Positions 17,665 through 25,905 of a DNA stretch of 64,000 nucleotides are shown here, in pieces. The stretch is from Lysinibacillus contaminans (GTDB taxonomy: Bacteria; Bacillota; Bacilli; Bacillales_A; Planococcaceae), in assembly GCF_001278945.1 (NCBI RefSeq), contig NZ_LGRV01000003.1, forward strand, positions 248,001 through 312,000, written 5' to 3'. The position numbers were made by a program, and so were the translations under genes. The notes below the pieces were generated by a model. It was not told where the DNA came from and ran no database searches. It saw only the letters and a program-made list of their open reading frames with translations. Numbering within the stretch: the stretch's first letter is position 1; each line of letters opens with the position of its first letter.

Positions 17665-18072
17665 GTGGATAATCAGAAGATAAATGAATACATAAAGCAA
17701 CTTGAAATTGAAATAAATATATTACCGAAAAAAGATAGAGATAATCATATTATGGAAGTGAAAGATCATTTATTGCAGTCAGTAAATGACGGTAAATCGG
17801 TAGACCAGGCATTAAAAGACTTTCTTCCACCTAATGAATTAGCTAAGGAAATTAAAGCTGAGTTTCAAAACTTATATAGTTCAGCTCCTATTGAAAAAAG
17901 TTTTCCAATAAAACAAAAAAAAAGTAACAAGAGAATATGGATAATATTATCTGTTTTAGTAAGTATAATATTACTTTCTATATTTGTAGCAATTGCTGTA
18001 TTTATGGGAAATTCATCGGATAAACCTATTGATACTCCTGGAATTATTGAGTATGAAGAAATAAAAGACTAG
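17665..18072 (+). CDS. HAAS-type (DUF1700-like) membrane protein paired with PadR
   Basis: The first 75 residues form the helical HAAS domain (INEYIKQLEIEINILPKKDR, VKDHLLQSV, LGP-like ELAKEI). A single membrane helix follows (IWIILSVLVSIILLSIFVAI, about 91-112) and a short acidic outer tail. HAAS proteins are typically encoded directly after PadR regulators and are thought to act in sensing with them. The start is GTG, 2 nt after the PadR stop. Confidence 0.75.
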   Translation: MDNQKINEYIKQLEIEINILPKKDRDNHIMEVKDHLLQSVNDGKSVDQALKDFLPPNELAKEIKAEFQNLYSSAPIEKSFPIKQKKSNKRIWIILSVLVSIILLSIFVAIAVFMGNSSDKPIDTPGIIEYEEIKD

Positions 18073-18079
18073 CAAATAT

Positions 18080-18126
18080 AAAACGAGTTATCTAACAGTC
18101 ATATTTGTTAAATAACTCGTTTTTTG
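18080..18126 (+). terminator. Terminator after the PadR/HAAS operon
   Basis: AAAACGAGTTAT and ATAACTCGTTTT pair around an AT-rich loop, followed by a T run. Confidence 0.85.
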
Positions 18127-18351
18127 TTCGCGTTTTGAAGTATATTTCTAGTTATAACGTTATTTTACTATACCAATCCAGACGACCCACTTTATACCAT
18201 GTAAATCTTAATATTTACATGGTATGATTTTTATTTGGAGAAAAATTTATACTCGAAATTACATATATATTCATTTTATGGACTATCAAGTAATTTAGTA
18301 TGGCGTTCCTTCATAAATCAAAAAGATACTATATTAAGAGGAGAGTTCACT

Positions 18352-19038
18352 ATGAAGAAAATATTTTTAACATTGTTAACAGCAATAGCGTTATTTTTAG
18401 TAACAGATGCAACAACATTGGCAGCTACGAATGATGAAAATTACGATGCTTACCCAGGACTAGAAAGAGTAGTTGACGAATTAAAAGCAGATGGAAGTAA
18501 AGAAGCTATTGTAAACCTTGAAAAAATTGAAGCGTTACCAGAAAAAGAATTAATCAATCTTAATGACATTCTTACTAATCCTGATCGACTAAGTGAAGAA
18601 TTAAGCAACCCTGAAAACTTAACAGTAGAATCCATTGAAGTAGATTATACTAACGAAAATGGTTTGCGAAATCCATTTATGACTCCTTTCGCAACGACTT
18701 ATAAAGGACAGGTTACAGTTGTAACAGCTTTAAACGCAGCAGGAATTGACCTTATTAAATATGAATTAACAGGTAAAGTTACTGTAAATAGCACAAAAAC
18801 TAAATTTGTTAGTGCTGATAGTATGAATGGAATAGTTATTCGTAAATGGTTACCACAAGTAGTAACTAAAAAACTTAGTTCTACTAAAAGTGTTACAAGT
18901 ACAAAATTTACTGGACAAGTTACTTTCAGTTATGATTTAGGTGTTGGTTCATGGGGTGTTGCTCGTATAGGAGTAGTACGTACAGGATTTACAGCAAACA
19001 CTAAACAAGCACTTACTAAATGGTGTTATACTGAATAA
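18352..19038 (+). CDS. Secreted protein of unknown function
   Basis: A 228-residue protein with a clear signal peptide: MKK, a hydrophobic core (IFLTLLTAIALFLVT) and probable cleavage after LAA (about residue 25). The mature part has an acidic, helical N-half and a Thr/Val-rich, beta-like C-half (YKGQVTVVTALNAAG, TKFTGQVTFSYDLG) ending in WCYTE; it has no cysteine besides that one. ATG at 18352 follows AAGAGGAGAG; an upstream in-frame opening is leader. I do not recognise the family. It lies just after the PadR/HAAS operon and has its own terminator. Confidence 0.7.
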   Translation: MKKIFLTLLTAIALFLVTDATTLAATNDENYDAYPGLERVVDELKADGSKEAIVNLEKIEALPEKELINLNDILTNPDRLSEELSNPENLTVESIEVDYTNENGLRNPFMTPFATTYKGQVTVVTALNAAGIDLIKYELTGKVTVNSTKTKFVSADSMNGIVIRKWLPQVVTKKLSSTKSVTSTKFTGQVTFSYDLGVGSWGVARIGVVRTGFTANTKQALTKWCYTE

Positions 19039-19045
19039 TAGAAAA

Positions 19046-19091
19046 AAAACCATTACTTTCAATAATAATATATTGAGAGTGATGGTTTTTT
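19046..19091 (+). terminator. Terminator after the secreted protein gene
   Basis: AAACCATTACTTTCAATA pairs with TATTGAGAGTGATGGTTT (one mismatch) and is followed by T residues. Confidence 0.88.
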
Positions 19092-20020
19092 AGCTATTTT
19101 GTTCCAATTATAGGAGTTGCGCCTTGAATTGTTACCCAACCATGTTTCTCATGGGCATCAAGTTCTTGTTTTTTTAAGGACTAACTGCCAATTAAATTAT
19201 ATATGTATTTATTTTCATATACAATCCCCCATTTATAACTTTACTACAAAGTCACATAACCCTTCTGACACTAAGCTGCACTGTTTGTTTGAGTACATTT
19301 CTTCACAAAATTTCAATTTGCATTTCGGAATATATATCCATTTTTATAGTTCTGTTTCCAAAAGGGCTATAGTGAAGTAGTTTTTTTACTAACAGTAGGT
19401 CATTTTAATAAGGATGATCAATAATATGTTAGTTACACATTCCAATCATATTGGTATAATTTAACTGTCGCTAGATCTAAATTAAAAATGTGGAAACAAT
19501 ACATTATCTAGCAAAAAGCACTATATGGGAAATGGAAGAATGATAGAACAGGAAATGTATCTTAGAGCCACTGATTAAATTTCTAAAAGGCTAGGGGCGG
19601 CGTAGCAATAATCCATTCAGAAGATGAACAAAATTTTACTAGTGTTTCAACTGAAACAGCAAATTCGAGTGTAGATTTATGTATTGAAGTAGGAGCAATG
19701 TGCGATGCCCATAAATACAATGTACGTGTAGCCCACTGTCTGTGTATTGTATGAGATGATGAAAATAGCCTTTTTAAGGTGCTTTTGCTTTGCGGTATCT
19801 GTTAAGCAGATTACGTTTTGGGGGCGTAGACGTCTAGGTCAGTGTTACTACTCCCGATAAGGCTCTAAGGTTGATGACCTTAAATGAATTACAGTCATAC
19901 CATTGGACAACTGCATATCCTGCAGAAGAATTAGAACATTATCTTTAATGATTGACCTAGAATTATAATGAAATTTCTAGTTTTTAAAATTTGTATTTAC
20001 ATTTAAAGGGGACTGACTAA
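19092..20020. other. Gene-poor stretch with degraded coding traces
   Basis: No intact gene is seen. Short protein-like traces on the plus strand end in stops: a segment around 19620-19755 (AIIHSEDEQNFTSVSTETA...) and one at about 19808-19948 ending LNELQSYHWTTAYPAEELEH, the latter broken by a stop near 19832. They look like remains of one or two genes, but I cannot name the family. Confidence 0.4.
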
Positions 20021-20917
20021 ATGGAAATGGTAAAGGATAAGGTTACAAATATAGAAGAGTTTTTCAAGCAACTACCAAGTTTAGATGTAAAGATTAGAGA
20101 GAATATTTTCTATCGAGGGCAAAGTAAAACTGATTATAAATTAACGCCTTCGATATTAAGAAATAATAATTTAAAGAATGAGAATAAAATCTATTCCGAT
20201 ATTATGACAGAATGTTCCCATGAATTTGAAGAAGTTAAATTACATAATGAGATTTTATCGAAGATGCAACATTATGGTGTATACACAAGGTTACTTGACG
20301 TTACCGTAAATGCGTTAGTAGCATTATATTTTGCTTGTGAGAATAATAAAGATGAAGATGGTGCCGTATTTGTTATTAGAACAAATGGTAGTGAAATTAA
20401 GCAGTTTGATAGCGATGTAATCTCAATTTTATCTTCTTTACCAAGATTCAAAATTGAAGAAAAAAAAATAATGAAGCAATTAGCTGAGGAGGCTAAGAAT
20501 AAGCTTGAGGAGAATGTGAAAAGTGAAATAGCAATAATTCAAGATTTTAATGAGCACCATTTAATTAAAAGACTTCTGCACGAAATAAAAAAAGAAAAAC
20601 CTGCTTTTGAAAACATTATTAATCCATGTGACTTATTAAATAATTATTTTTTCATACCACGAAAAAATAATGCGCGAATTATTAGACAAAGTGGAGCTTT
20701 TATGATTTTTGGGCTAGGTAATGAAGAATTTGAAGTTGAAGAAAATGCCGATAGAGATAGTGAGAAATCTTATAAAATAATAATAGATAGACAATCAAAA
20801 CGTGAAATTATTGATCAATTGTCTATTTGTGGTATTTCTAAAGCTACATTACATCCTGAATTATATAAAGTTGCTGAATTTATAAAAGAAAAATACAATA
20901 AGCCGGAGTTTTATTAA
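20021..20917 (+). CDS. FRG-domain protein
   Basis: A 298-residue protein with the FRG domain: the name-giving Phe-Arg-Gly in NIFYRGQSKTDYKL (about 28-41) and MQHYGVYTRLLDVTVNALVALYFAC (about 88-112; quoted parts MQHYGVYTRLLD and ALYFAC). FRG proteins are widespread near phage and mobile genes and some are suspected or shown to act in defence, possibly as nucleotide-modifying enzymes; no reaction is established here. AAAGGGGACTG precedes the ATG. The middle (about 150-190) is Lys/Glu-rich helix. Its position 300 bp from an integrase fits an accessory defence role. Confidence 0.82.
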   Translation: MEMVKDKVTNIEEFFKQLPSLDVKIRENIFYRGQSKTDYKLTPSILRNNNLKNENKIYSDIMTECSHEFEEVKLHNEILSKMQHYGVYTRLLDVTVNALVALYFACENNKDEDGAVFVIRTNGSEIKQFDSDVISILSSLPRFKIEEKKIMKQLAEEAKNKLEENVKSEIAIIQDFNEHHLIKRLLHEIKKEKPAFENIINPCDLLNNYFFIPRKNNARIIRQSGAFMIFGLGNEEFEVEENADRDSEKSYKIIIDRQSKREIIDQLSICGISKATLHPELYKVAEFIKEKYNKPEFY

Positions 20918-21171
20918 CTCTTTTGATGTTCAATAAGATTATGTATAGTACCAAATTTTAAGAAAACAGCCTATATATATTCAAACTTTTTTCAAAAGCT
21001 ACATATAGAACAGGAGTGTTACTTAGATAAGCAAATTAAATAAAAAAGATTCAAAATCGTACGATAATCCATCCAATTATTATTCTTAAAGGAATAACTG
21101 TACTCGAGAGGATTTCACTAAAAATCTTGGGAAACTAGCCTCTTGTAGATTGTATAGAAAATTCGAGAAAA

Positions 21172-21210
21172 AAACCGCTTTAAGCCTTTAGTAGGATTAA
21201 AGCGGTTTTG
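21172..21210. terminator. Terminator between the FRG and integrase genes
   Basis: AAAACCGCTTTAA and TTAAAGCGGTTTT form a long stem, flanked by A and T runs, 29 bp beyond the integrase stop. Either strand could use it. Confidence 0.85.
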
Positions 21211-21238
21211 CTTCTTTATAAGTTTGAAAACGATGTAT

Positions 21239-22354
21239 CTACACAACAAGAAGTTGTTCAAAGATGTTACTAGTCTGTTCAGAGTCACGCTCTCGCAATT
21301 CTTTTAAGACGTGTGCATACGTAGATGTTGTAATGTCGATGTTAGAGTGTCCTAGACGTTCTGATACATATAAAATCGAAATACCTTTGTATAGTAAGAT
21401 ACTCGAGTGCGTGTGTCGTAGTCCATGGGCAGTAATGAGCGGTTTAATACTTAAGCGTTTTAGAATAGAACGAAGGGTATCATTTAGTCTATCGTTTGTG
21501 ACAACGGATATATCCGAAGATGGTTCAAAGAAAACTAAGTTATACACATTCGCTGGATCATTTTTCACGGTAATTAGATGCTTCTTTAAAGCCTTCATTG
21601 TTAGTTTATCAATACTAATAGTCCGCTCCGACTTTTCGGTTTTTAAGGGACCAAAACCACCGCCTTCTTTATACTTCCATTGACGATGTACCTTTATGCG
21701 ATTGTTTTTAAAGTCTAAGTCGTTAATACATAAGCCGATTAACTCTCCGTATCGTAGCCCTGTAGATAGAGCTAAAATTAGCATAATATTTTCAATCCCT
21801 TGGTCAATATTATTGTGTAAATCTTGTAGTAGCAATTGGCTGCTTGTATAATCAAGGAACTTTTCAGAACTCTTTTTACCGGATGAACCTGTGACAGTGA
21901 CATTTCGAGTAAAATCATTTCTTAATAGTCCTTCATCTATAGCTTCCTTCAAACAGGTACGAATGTAACCATTTAGCTTTCGGTTAGTATCCTTTGCGCT
22001 TGTTTCTCCTAAGGCATTTAGGAAGTTTTGATAATCTCGCTTTGTGACTTTTTGAAGAGGCGCATCTTTAAAATGACTAAGCAATTTATTGTACGTTGCT
22101 TGATACGATTTTAATGTAATAGTACCAACATCATTCTTATAAGTCTGATACCATTCTAAAAAGTACTGAGCGAAGGCTATATCCTTTTTGATACCAATAA
22201 TCCCTTGAGCTATATTTGCTTCAACTAGTGCTGCTGCTACAGACGCCTCTTTTTTAGTGCGAAATCCCCCCTTACGAATCGGTTTATATTTTCCATCTTC
22301 CATATAGCTTACAGTATATTGCCAAGTGTTTCCGCGTTTTGTGATACTTGCCAT
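21239..22354 (-). CDS. Tyrosine recombinase / phage-type integrase
   Basis: A 371-residue site-specific recombinase. It has an N-terminal arm-binding AP2-like domain (RGNTWQYTVSYMEDGKY), a SAM-like core-binding domain (FAQYFLEWYQTYK), and the catalytic domain with Arg in LSTGLRYGELIGL, His-x-x-Arg in HGLRHTHSS, the second His in LGHSNI, and the nucleophile Tyr in TSTYAHVL. All catalytic residues are intact. CGGAGGAAC precedes the ATG. No duplicated attachment site is visible, so the borders of the element are undefined. A rearranged partial copy of this gene lies near 33.3 kb. Confidence 0.95.
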   Translation of the reverse strand: MASITKRGNTWQYTVSYMEDGKYKPIRKGGFRTKKEASVAAALVEANIAQGIIGIKKDIAFAQYFLEWYQTYKNDVGTITLKSYQATYNKLLSHFKDAPLQKVTKRDYQNFLNALGETSAKDTNRKLNGYIRTCLKEAIDEGLLRNDFTRNVTVTGSSGKKSSEKFLDYTSSQLLLQDLHNNIDQGIENIMLILALSTGLRYGELIGLCINDLDFKNNRIKVHRQWKYKEGGGFGPLKTEKSERTISIDKLTMKALKKHLITVKNDPANVYNLVFFEPSSDISVVTNDRLNDTLRSILKRLSIKPLITAHGLRHTHSSILLYKGISILYVSERLGHSNIDITTSTYAHVLKELRERDSEQTSNIFEQLLVV

Positions 22355-22492
22355 TGTTTGTTCCTCCGTTTCGACACATCAAGTGTCTATTATAATTTTC
22401 AGTTATAGCTACAGTATTCCCACTACTTCAGTGAGTTAAAAACTAGCCCCCAATTCTCGAAATAATTGCTCTCGTTAACTCTATAAAATTTA

Positions 22493-22825
22493 TTATTTTT
22501 GTTTGGAATCATGAATGGCACTAAAGTTTTCATCTAGAAATTTCATCATTCTCTTTGCATGGAAACTCCATGGCTGTCCTTTTTTATAGGGATAAAAGAC
22601 GAACCCTCCTAACGATGCATCCAGCTCTTTTTTGAATTTAGGGATATAGAGAATATTCTCTTTGATCCAATCTTGTTTCCTATTTACGTGGCCCTGTAAA
22701 TCTTGCATTGACCAATAAACACCGTCTAATTGGTTTTTCTGTAATTCCTCTAACTCGAATTTGTCGACAATGACATACCCCTCAGGAATTTGAACAGTAA
22801 CATTTAAGTTTAATTTTTGTTGCAT
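22493..22825 (-). CDS. DUF771-family phage-associated protein
   Basis: A 110-residue protein with the DUF771 pattern: IPEGYVIVDKFELEEL at the N-terminus, DWIKENILYIPKFKKELD and GGFVFYPYKKGQPWSFHAKR. Such proteins occur in the early or lysogeny regions of Bacillales prophages, often as in this case just upstream of the integrase on the same strand. AAAGGGAG precedes the ATG. Role unknown; it may be an excision or DNA-binding factor. Confidence 0.75.
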   Translation of the reverse strand: MQQKLNLNVTVQIPEGYVIVDKFELEELQKNQLDGVYWSMQDLQGHVNRKQDWIKENILYIPKFKKELDASLGGFVFYPYKKGQPWSFHAKRMMKFLDENFSAIHDSKQK

Positions 22826-23116
22826 TTGAATCTCCCTTTACCGAAATATTTAAACCATCCTAAAAAATATATAATCAATGAATGATTTCGAATACATTAG
22901 ATTCTATGGGGTATGAAAAAACAACGGCAGATACTATAAATTTTAATGAGAATCTTATTGTTATCAAAAAAGGTGTTTAATAGAGAGAAAAAACGATTTA
23001 AGTAGTTTATTTCTGATCAAAAGATTTCTTCGATTTCGTTTTTTATATAAAGGTTGTTTGTTTTCTTGATTATTATTAAAAATTGAGTAGTTTATAGCGG
23101 AAAAGGAGGAGATGGA

Positions 23117-23509
23117 ATGTATTTTTATCAAGTTCAGAAGCATTATCAACGAACTATCGCTAATAGTCGCATGAATGATGCGAATTATGTGTGTAGCTTA
23201 ACGATGAATGCGAGTATTGTGTTGGCAATAATACAATCAATGAAAGAGACAAAGCAAAGAGTGGTAATAGATTTATCAAGACCAGAGATAGCGCAGCTAG
23301 TGAGTCATTTAGAAAAATGTATGCAAAATCGTTCTTACTTTAAAATGATTATCCGTGATTACAAGGCACTACTAACTCTAGAAGATTTCGATAAAGGGTT
23401 GGTAGAATTGACAGCTGTATGTCATTTTCTTTTAGAAGATCCATTACTGGAGACTAACAAAGTATCGTTTATTCAAACGTCGTTCTTAGAAGGGAGGGGG
23501 GAAAGATGA
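23117..23509 (+). CDS. Unknown protein, first gene of a two-gene operon
   Basis: A 130-residue, helix-rich soluble protein (MYFYQVQKHYQRTIANSR..., ending SFLEGRGER). It has a well-formed start: AAAAGGAGGAGA followed by ATG. No family is recognised and there is no signal or membrane segment. The stop overlaps the next start by 4 nt (ATGA), so the two products are translationally coupled and probably work together. It lies between phage-type genes and an IS110 element. Confidence 0.65.
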   Translation: MYFYQVQKHYQRTIANSRMNDANYVCSLTMNASIVLAIIQSMKETKQRVVIDLSRPEIAQLVSHLEKCMQNRSYFKMIIRDYKALLTLEDFDKGLVELTAVCHFLLEDPLLETNKVSFIQTSFLEGRGER

Positions 23510-23961
23510 ATATCTATTGTGTTGATAATGGAAAAGTTCTTGAAATGCTAGGAGAAGGAGCACAGATGTATGAAGTGGCTCAGAACTGTTTGCACCTGAA
23601 GAAGACAAAAACATTTTATTTACTGAATGCAACAACGTATGTATGGACTGATTTAGTTGGCTTTGAAACAACTTTTTGGGATGGTGTGCTAGGATATCAA
23701 GAACTAACGCGTGAGGGATTAGAGAAGTGGTGTTGGAAGCTGAGTGCAATATTACATAATGAGACGATATTAATGTGGCAACTAGGCGAACACATACATC
23801 AATACCTTTTTGATTATCGCGAAGTGCTGGAAGAACTACTAGGTTACTTAGAAGAAATTTTAAAATCGAGCGAATTCAAAAATTCGCGTTATATTATTGA
23901 GTTTGTTAGTGAAGGAGCGGAGCGGAAAGCTGCGGTGGATTGGTGGGAGTATGATTATTAG
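23506..23961 (+). CDS. Unknown protein, second gene of a two-gene operon
   Basis: A 151-residue acidic soluble protein, rich in Trp, Tyr and Leu (YVWTDLVGFETTFWDGVLGY, LEKWCWKLSAIL), with a C-terminal VDWWEYDY. The ATG overlaps the stop of its partner, and GGGAGGGGGGAAAG supplies a strong ribosome site. A terminator follows directly. I do not recognise the family. An acidic partner behind a more basic one could suggest a toxin-antitoxin or inhibitor pair, but nothing in the sequence proves this. Confidence 0.65.
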   Translation: MNIYCVDNGKVLEMLGEGAQMYEVAQNCLHLKKTKTFYLLNATTYVWTDLVGFETTFWDGVLGYQELTREGLEKWCWKLSAILHNETILMWQLGEHIHQYLFDYREVLEELLGYLEEILKSSEFKNSRYIIEFVSEGAERKAAVDWWEYDY

Positions 23962-23980
23962 AAGATAAGGGCTTTCGTAT

Positions 23981-24019
23981 AAAAAAGTTCAGCCAGAACT
24001 TTCTGGTTGAACTTTTTTA
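23981..24019 (+). terminator. Terminator after the two-gene operon
   Basis: AAAAAAGTTCA-CCAGAA pairs with TTCTGG-TGAACTTTTTT, a long stem with one mismatch and a T run. Confidence 0.9.
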
Positions 24020-24060
24020 TAGGGGGTCCCGTCAGATTTATGCGGATCTACAACGTTAAG
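24020..24060 (-). repeat. Tail fragment of the 250-bp dispersed repeat (family 2)
   Basis: The stretch GGGGGTCCCGTCAG...GCGGATCTACAACGTTAAG is the inverse of the tail that ends the copies at 28990-29240 and 40355-40606. Only this end of about 38 nt is present. Confidence 0.6.
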
Positions 24061-24236
24061 CAAAGAAAAATCACGACGCTTTGGGTGTATTTTCTTATTC
24101 AACAAAACCAGCTAATAGTTGTCAAGATTTTTCAATAAAAAAATTAAAACCTACATGATATACTAAAAAAGGGTATACCAAATAAGCCTTCCTATAAAAT
24201 TGGAAGGTTTTATTTAATGTAATTAGTTATTTCTTT

Positions 24237-25475
24237 TTAATCTGTATTTTGGAAGGTCATCTTCCTTTTAAGTAGGGCATAAATCCAATGTAAAAGCTTA
24301 TTAGCACAAGCAATTATTGCTACTCTAAAAGGTTTTCCTTCTTCGCGTTTTTTATCGTAGAACTCTCTTAATTTCTTATTTCTAGGGATTATTTCATCAC
24401 TTGTTTTTTGCTTACGTGCATCTCTTATACCGCATTGTACAGCCATAAACAACGCTTGTCTTAACCTGCTAGAACCTCTTTTGGTTATGCGATTTATTGA
24501 AGCAGTAAACCTACCAGAAGAGTAAACGCTAGGATCTATCCCAGCGAATGCTACTAGCTTTTTAGGATGATTAAACCGCTCTATCTCTCCTATTTCGGAG
24601 ATGATTGTTGCCGCAATCTTTTCTCCAACTCCAGGGATAGACTGGATTATTTCATATTCTTCAATTTCTTTAGCGAGGGCATCTATTTCTGCTGCTAACT
24701 TTGATAGATGCTCTTGATATTGAAGAACAATGTTAATAAACATTCTTAGGTTAAAGATATGGCTTTGGTATAAGTTGTTTTGAAATGGATTACGTAATGC
24801 AGCTTCTCTCAATTTAATTGCTTTTTCTTTTGCCCATTTTTCTGAACGGGTTGTACATAATTCCGCAATTTTATTAGTAAGATCTAATTCGTTAACACTT
24901 AAAACCTCTTTGGAGGTTGGGAAGATTGATAGAATCTGTAACGAGATTTTTGAGTAGAGATTCCCAAAGACACCTCTATATTCAGGAAATACCTGATCTA
25001 ATATTGATTGTAGCTGTAACTTTGTTTGTGCAGCCGTACTTGATACGGTTTCTTGTTGTCTAGTGAGATTACGAAGATTTAAGAGTTGTATGCCTCTTTT
25101 TTTATATGGTTCTAACTCTTCCTTGTAATATAGTTCACATAGATGATAGGCATCAATGGCATCGGTCTTTACTTTGCGTAAATTTGTACTTCTAGCACGA
25201 TGAGAGATAAGTGGGTTTACAATAATATAGACGTATTGTTGCTCCTCCAAAAATTGAATGATAGGCATATGATATTGACCTGTAGATTCTAAAATAACCG
25301 AAGGTTGCTTACCATCAGCCACTTTCTCTATATCCCTTAGAAATCCTAATAAACCATCCAAACCATCAAGAGTATGTTTAATACTAAAGCTCTTACGATA
25401 TGGTTTGCCTTTATCTAAAAAGGCTTGAACCTGACTTTCTCCTTTTGAAACATCCAGACCTACGACTGGATTCAT
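24237..25475 (-). CDS. IS110-family DEDD recombinase
   Basis: A 412-residue transposase. The N-terminal RuvC-like domain is seen from VVGLDVSKGESQV (first Asp) through ILESTGQYHMPI (Glu) to KVKTDAIDAYHLCEL (Asp pair), and the C-terminal Tnp domain has IPGVGEKIAATIISEIG and FAGIDPSVYSSG with the conserved Ser. These elements insert with an RNA guide (bridge RNA) made by the element. The ATG follows AAGGAGGAG. The gene is intact, so the element may be active. Confidence 0.93.
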   Translation of the reverse strand: MNPVVGLDVSKGESQVQAFLDKGKPYRKSFSIKHTLDGLDGLLGFLRDIEKVADGKQPSVILESTGQYHMPIIQFLEEQQYVYIIVNPLISHRARSTNLRKVKTDAIDAYHLCELYYKEELEPYKKRGIQLLNLRNLTRQQETVSSTAAQTKLQLQSILDQVFPEYRGVFGNLYSKISLQILSIFPTSKEVLSVNELDLTNKIAELCTTRSEKWAKEKAIKLREAALRNPFQNNLYQSHIFNLRMFINIVLQYQEHLSKLAAEIDALAKEIEEYEIIQSIPGVGEKIAATIISEIGEIERFNHPKKLVAFAGIDPSVYSSGRFTASINRITKRGSSRLRQALFMAVQCGIRDARKQKTSDEIIPRNKKLREFYDKKREEGKPFRVAIIACANKLLHWIYALLKRKMTFQNTD

Positions 25476-25481
25476 AATCAA

Positions 25482-25745
25482 ATCTCCTCCTTAAGAAAAC
25501 TAAATTCGTCGGTAACCCCTAAAGCTGCTTGTAATGTCATAGGTTCGCTTGTTAAACGGGATCCTTGTCCCAACCAGCTCGAAACATGTTTATACAAGTA
25601 GGGGGTGAACAGTTTTGCGGACGGGATCAAGTCCCACGGGCCAGACGTTCTACCCCGACTACCGTTATAATAAGACCTAAAAGAAAAAGGTCAACCAGAA
25701 AAATCTGGCTAACCTCATATTACGATCGGGCCATAGTGTTGAATA
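25482..25745 (-). ncRNA. Candidate bridge-RNA region of the IS110 element
   Basis: In the IS110 group the guide RNA is encoded between the left end and the recombinase start. Here that segment is non-coding, clearly more GC-rich than its surroundings, and folds: GGGATCCTTGTCCC (25559-25572), GGGATCAAGTCCC (about 25624-25636) and CCAGAAAAATCTGG (about 25694-25707) are hairpins. Position and structure support the call; the guide loops were not assigned. Confidence 0.5.
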
Positions 25746-25786
25746 ACATCCTTTTATGAAATGTCCCCAAATCCCGCTTTGTTTGC

Positions 25787-25815
25787 TTCAACTAACGAAG
25801 CACTTAGTTAGGACT
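25787..25815 (+). repeat. Family-1 palindromic repeat, copy A
   Basis: TTCAACTAACGAAGCACTTAG, then TTAGG: AACTAA and TTAGTT are the arms of the hairpin. The same core recurs at other accessory gene borders in the window. Confidence 0.65.
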
Positions 25816-25869
25816 TCTGTAGATTGTAGAAGACCTTCTAACTGGTAATAATACATAGCTAGCGTATCA

Positions 25870-25900
25870 GCCCATCCGATAACTGGATGGGCGTTTTTTT
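25870..25900 (+). terminator. Plus-strand terminator without an upstream plus-strand gene
   Basis: GCCCATCC and GGATGGGC form a stem around GATAACT and eight T residues follow on the plus strand. The only nearby gene (tetR) is on the minus strand and has no T run on that side, so this may be left over from a gene displaced by the IS110 insertion. Confidence 0.7.
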
Positions 25901-25905
25901 TACAT

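Larger units (their letters stand above)
24200..25760 (-). mobile_element. IS110-family insertion sequence (approximate limits)
   Basis: Contains one intact DEDD recombinase gene plus about 270 bp of structured non-coding DNA upstream of it, the layout of the IS110 group (left end - RNA region - recombinase - short right end). IS110 elements have no long terminal inverted repeats, so the outer borders cannot be fixed by eye. Confidence 0.65.

Noticed and set aside
19117..19380. Open frame of 87 codons starting MRLELLPNHVSHG
   Set aside because: No ribosome site, composition unlike a real protein, and it runs through an AT-rich gap after a terminator.
23117..23961. Clear toxin-antitoxin assignment for the two-gene operon
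   Set aside because: Only size, charge and overlap suggest it; no known toxin or antitoxin motif was seen, so it is kept as unknown.
25565..25759. Plus-strand frame of 64 codons upstream of the IS110 recombinase
   Set aside because: Better explained as the non-coding guide-RNA region read in the wrong sense.
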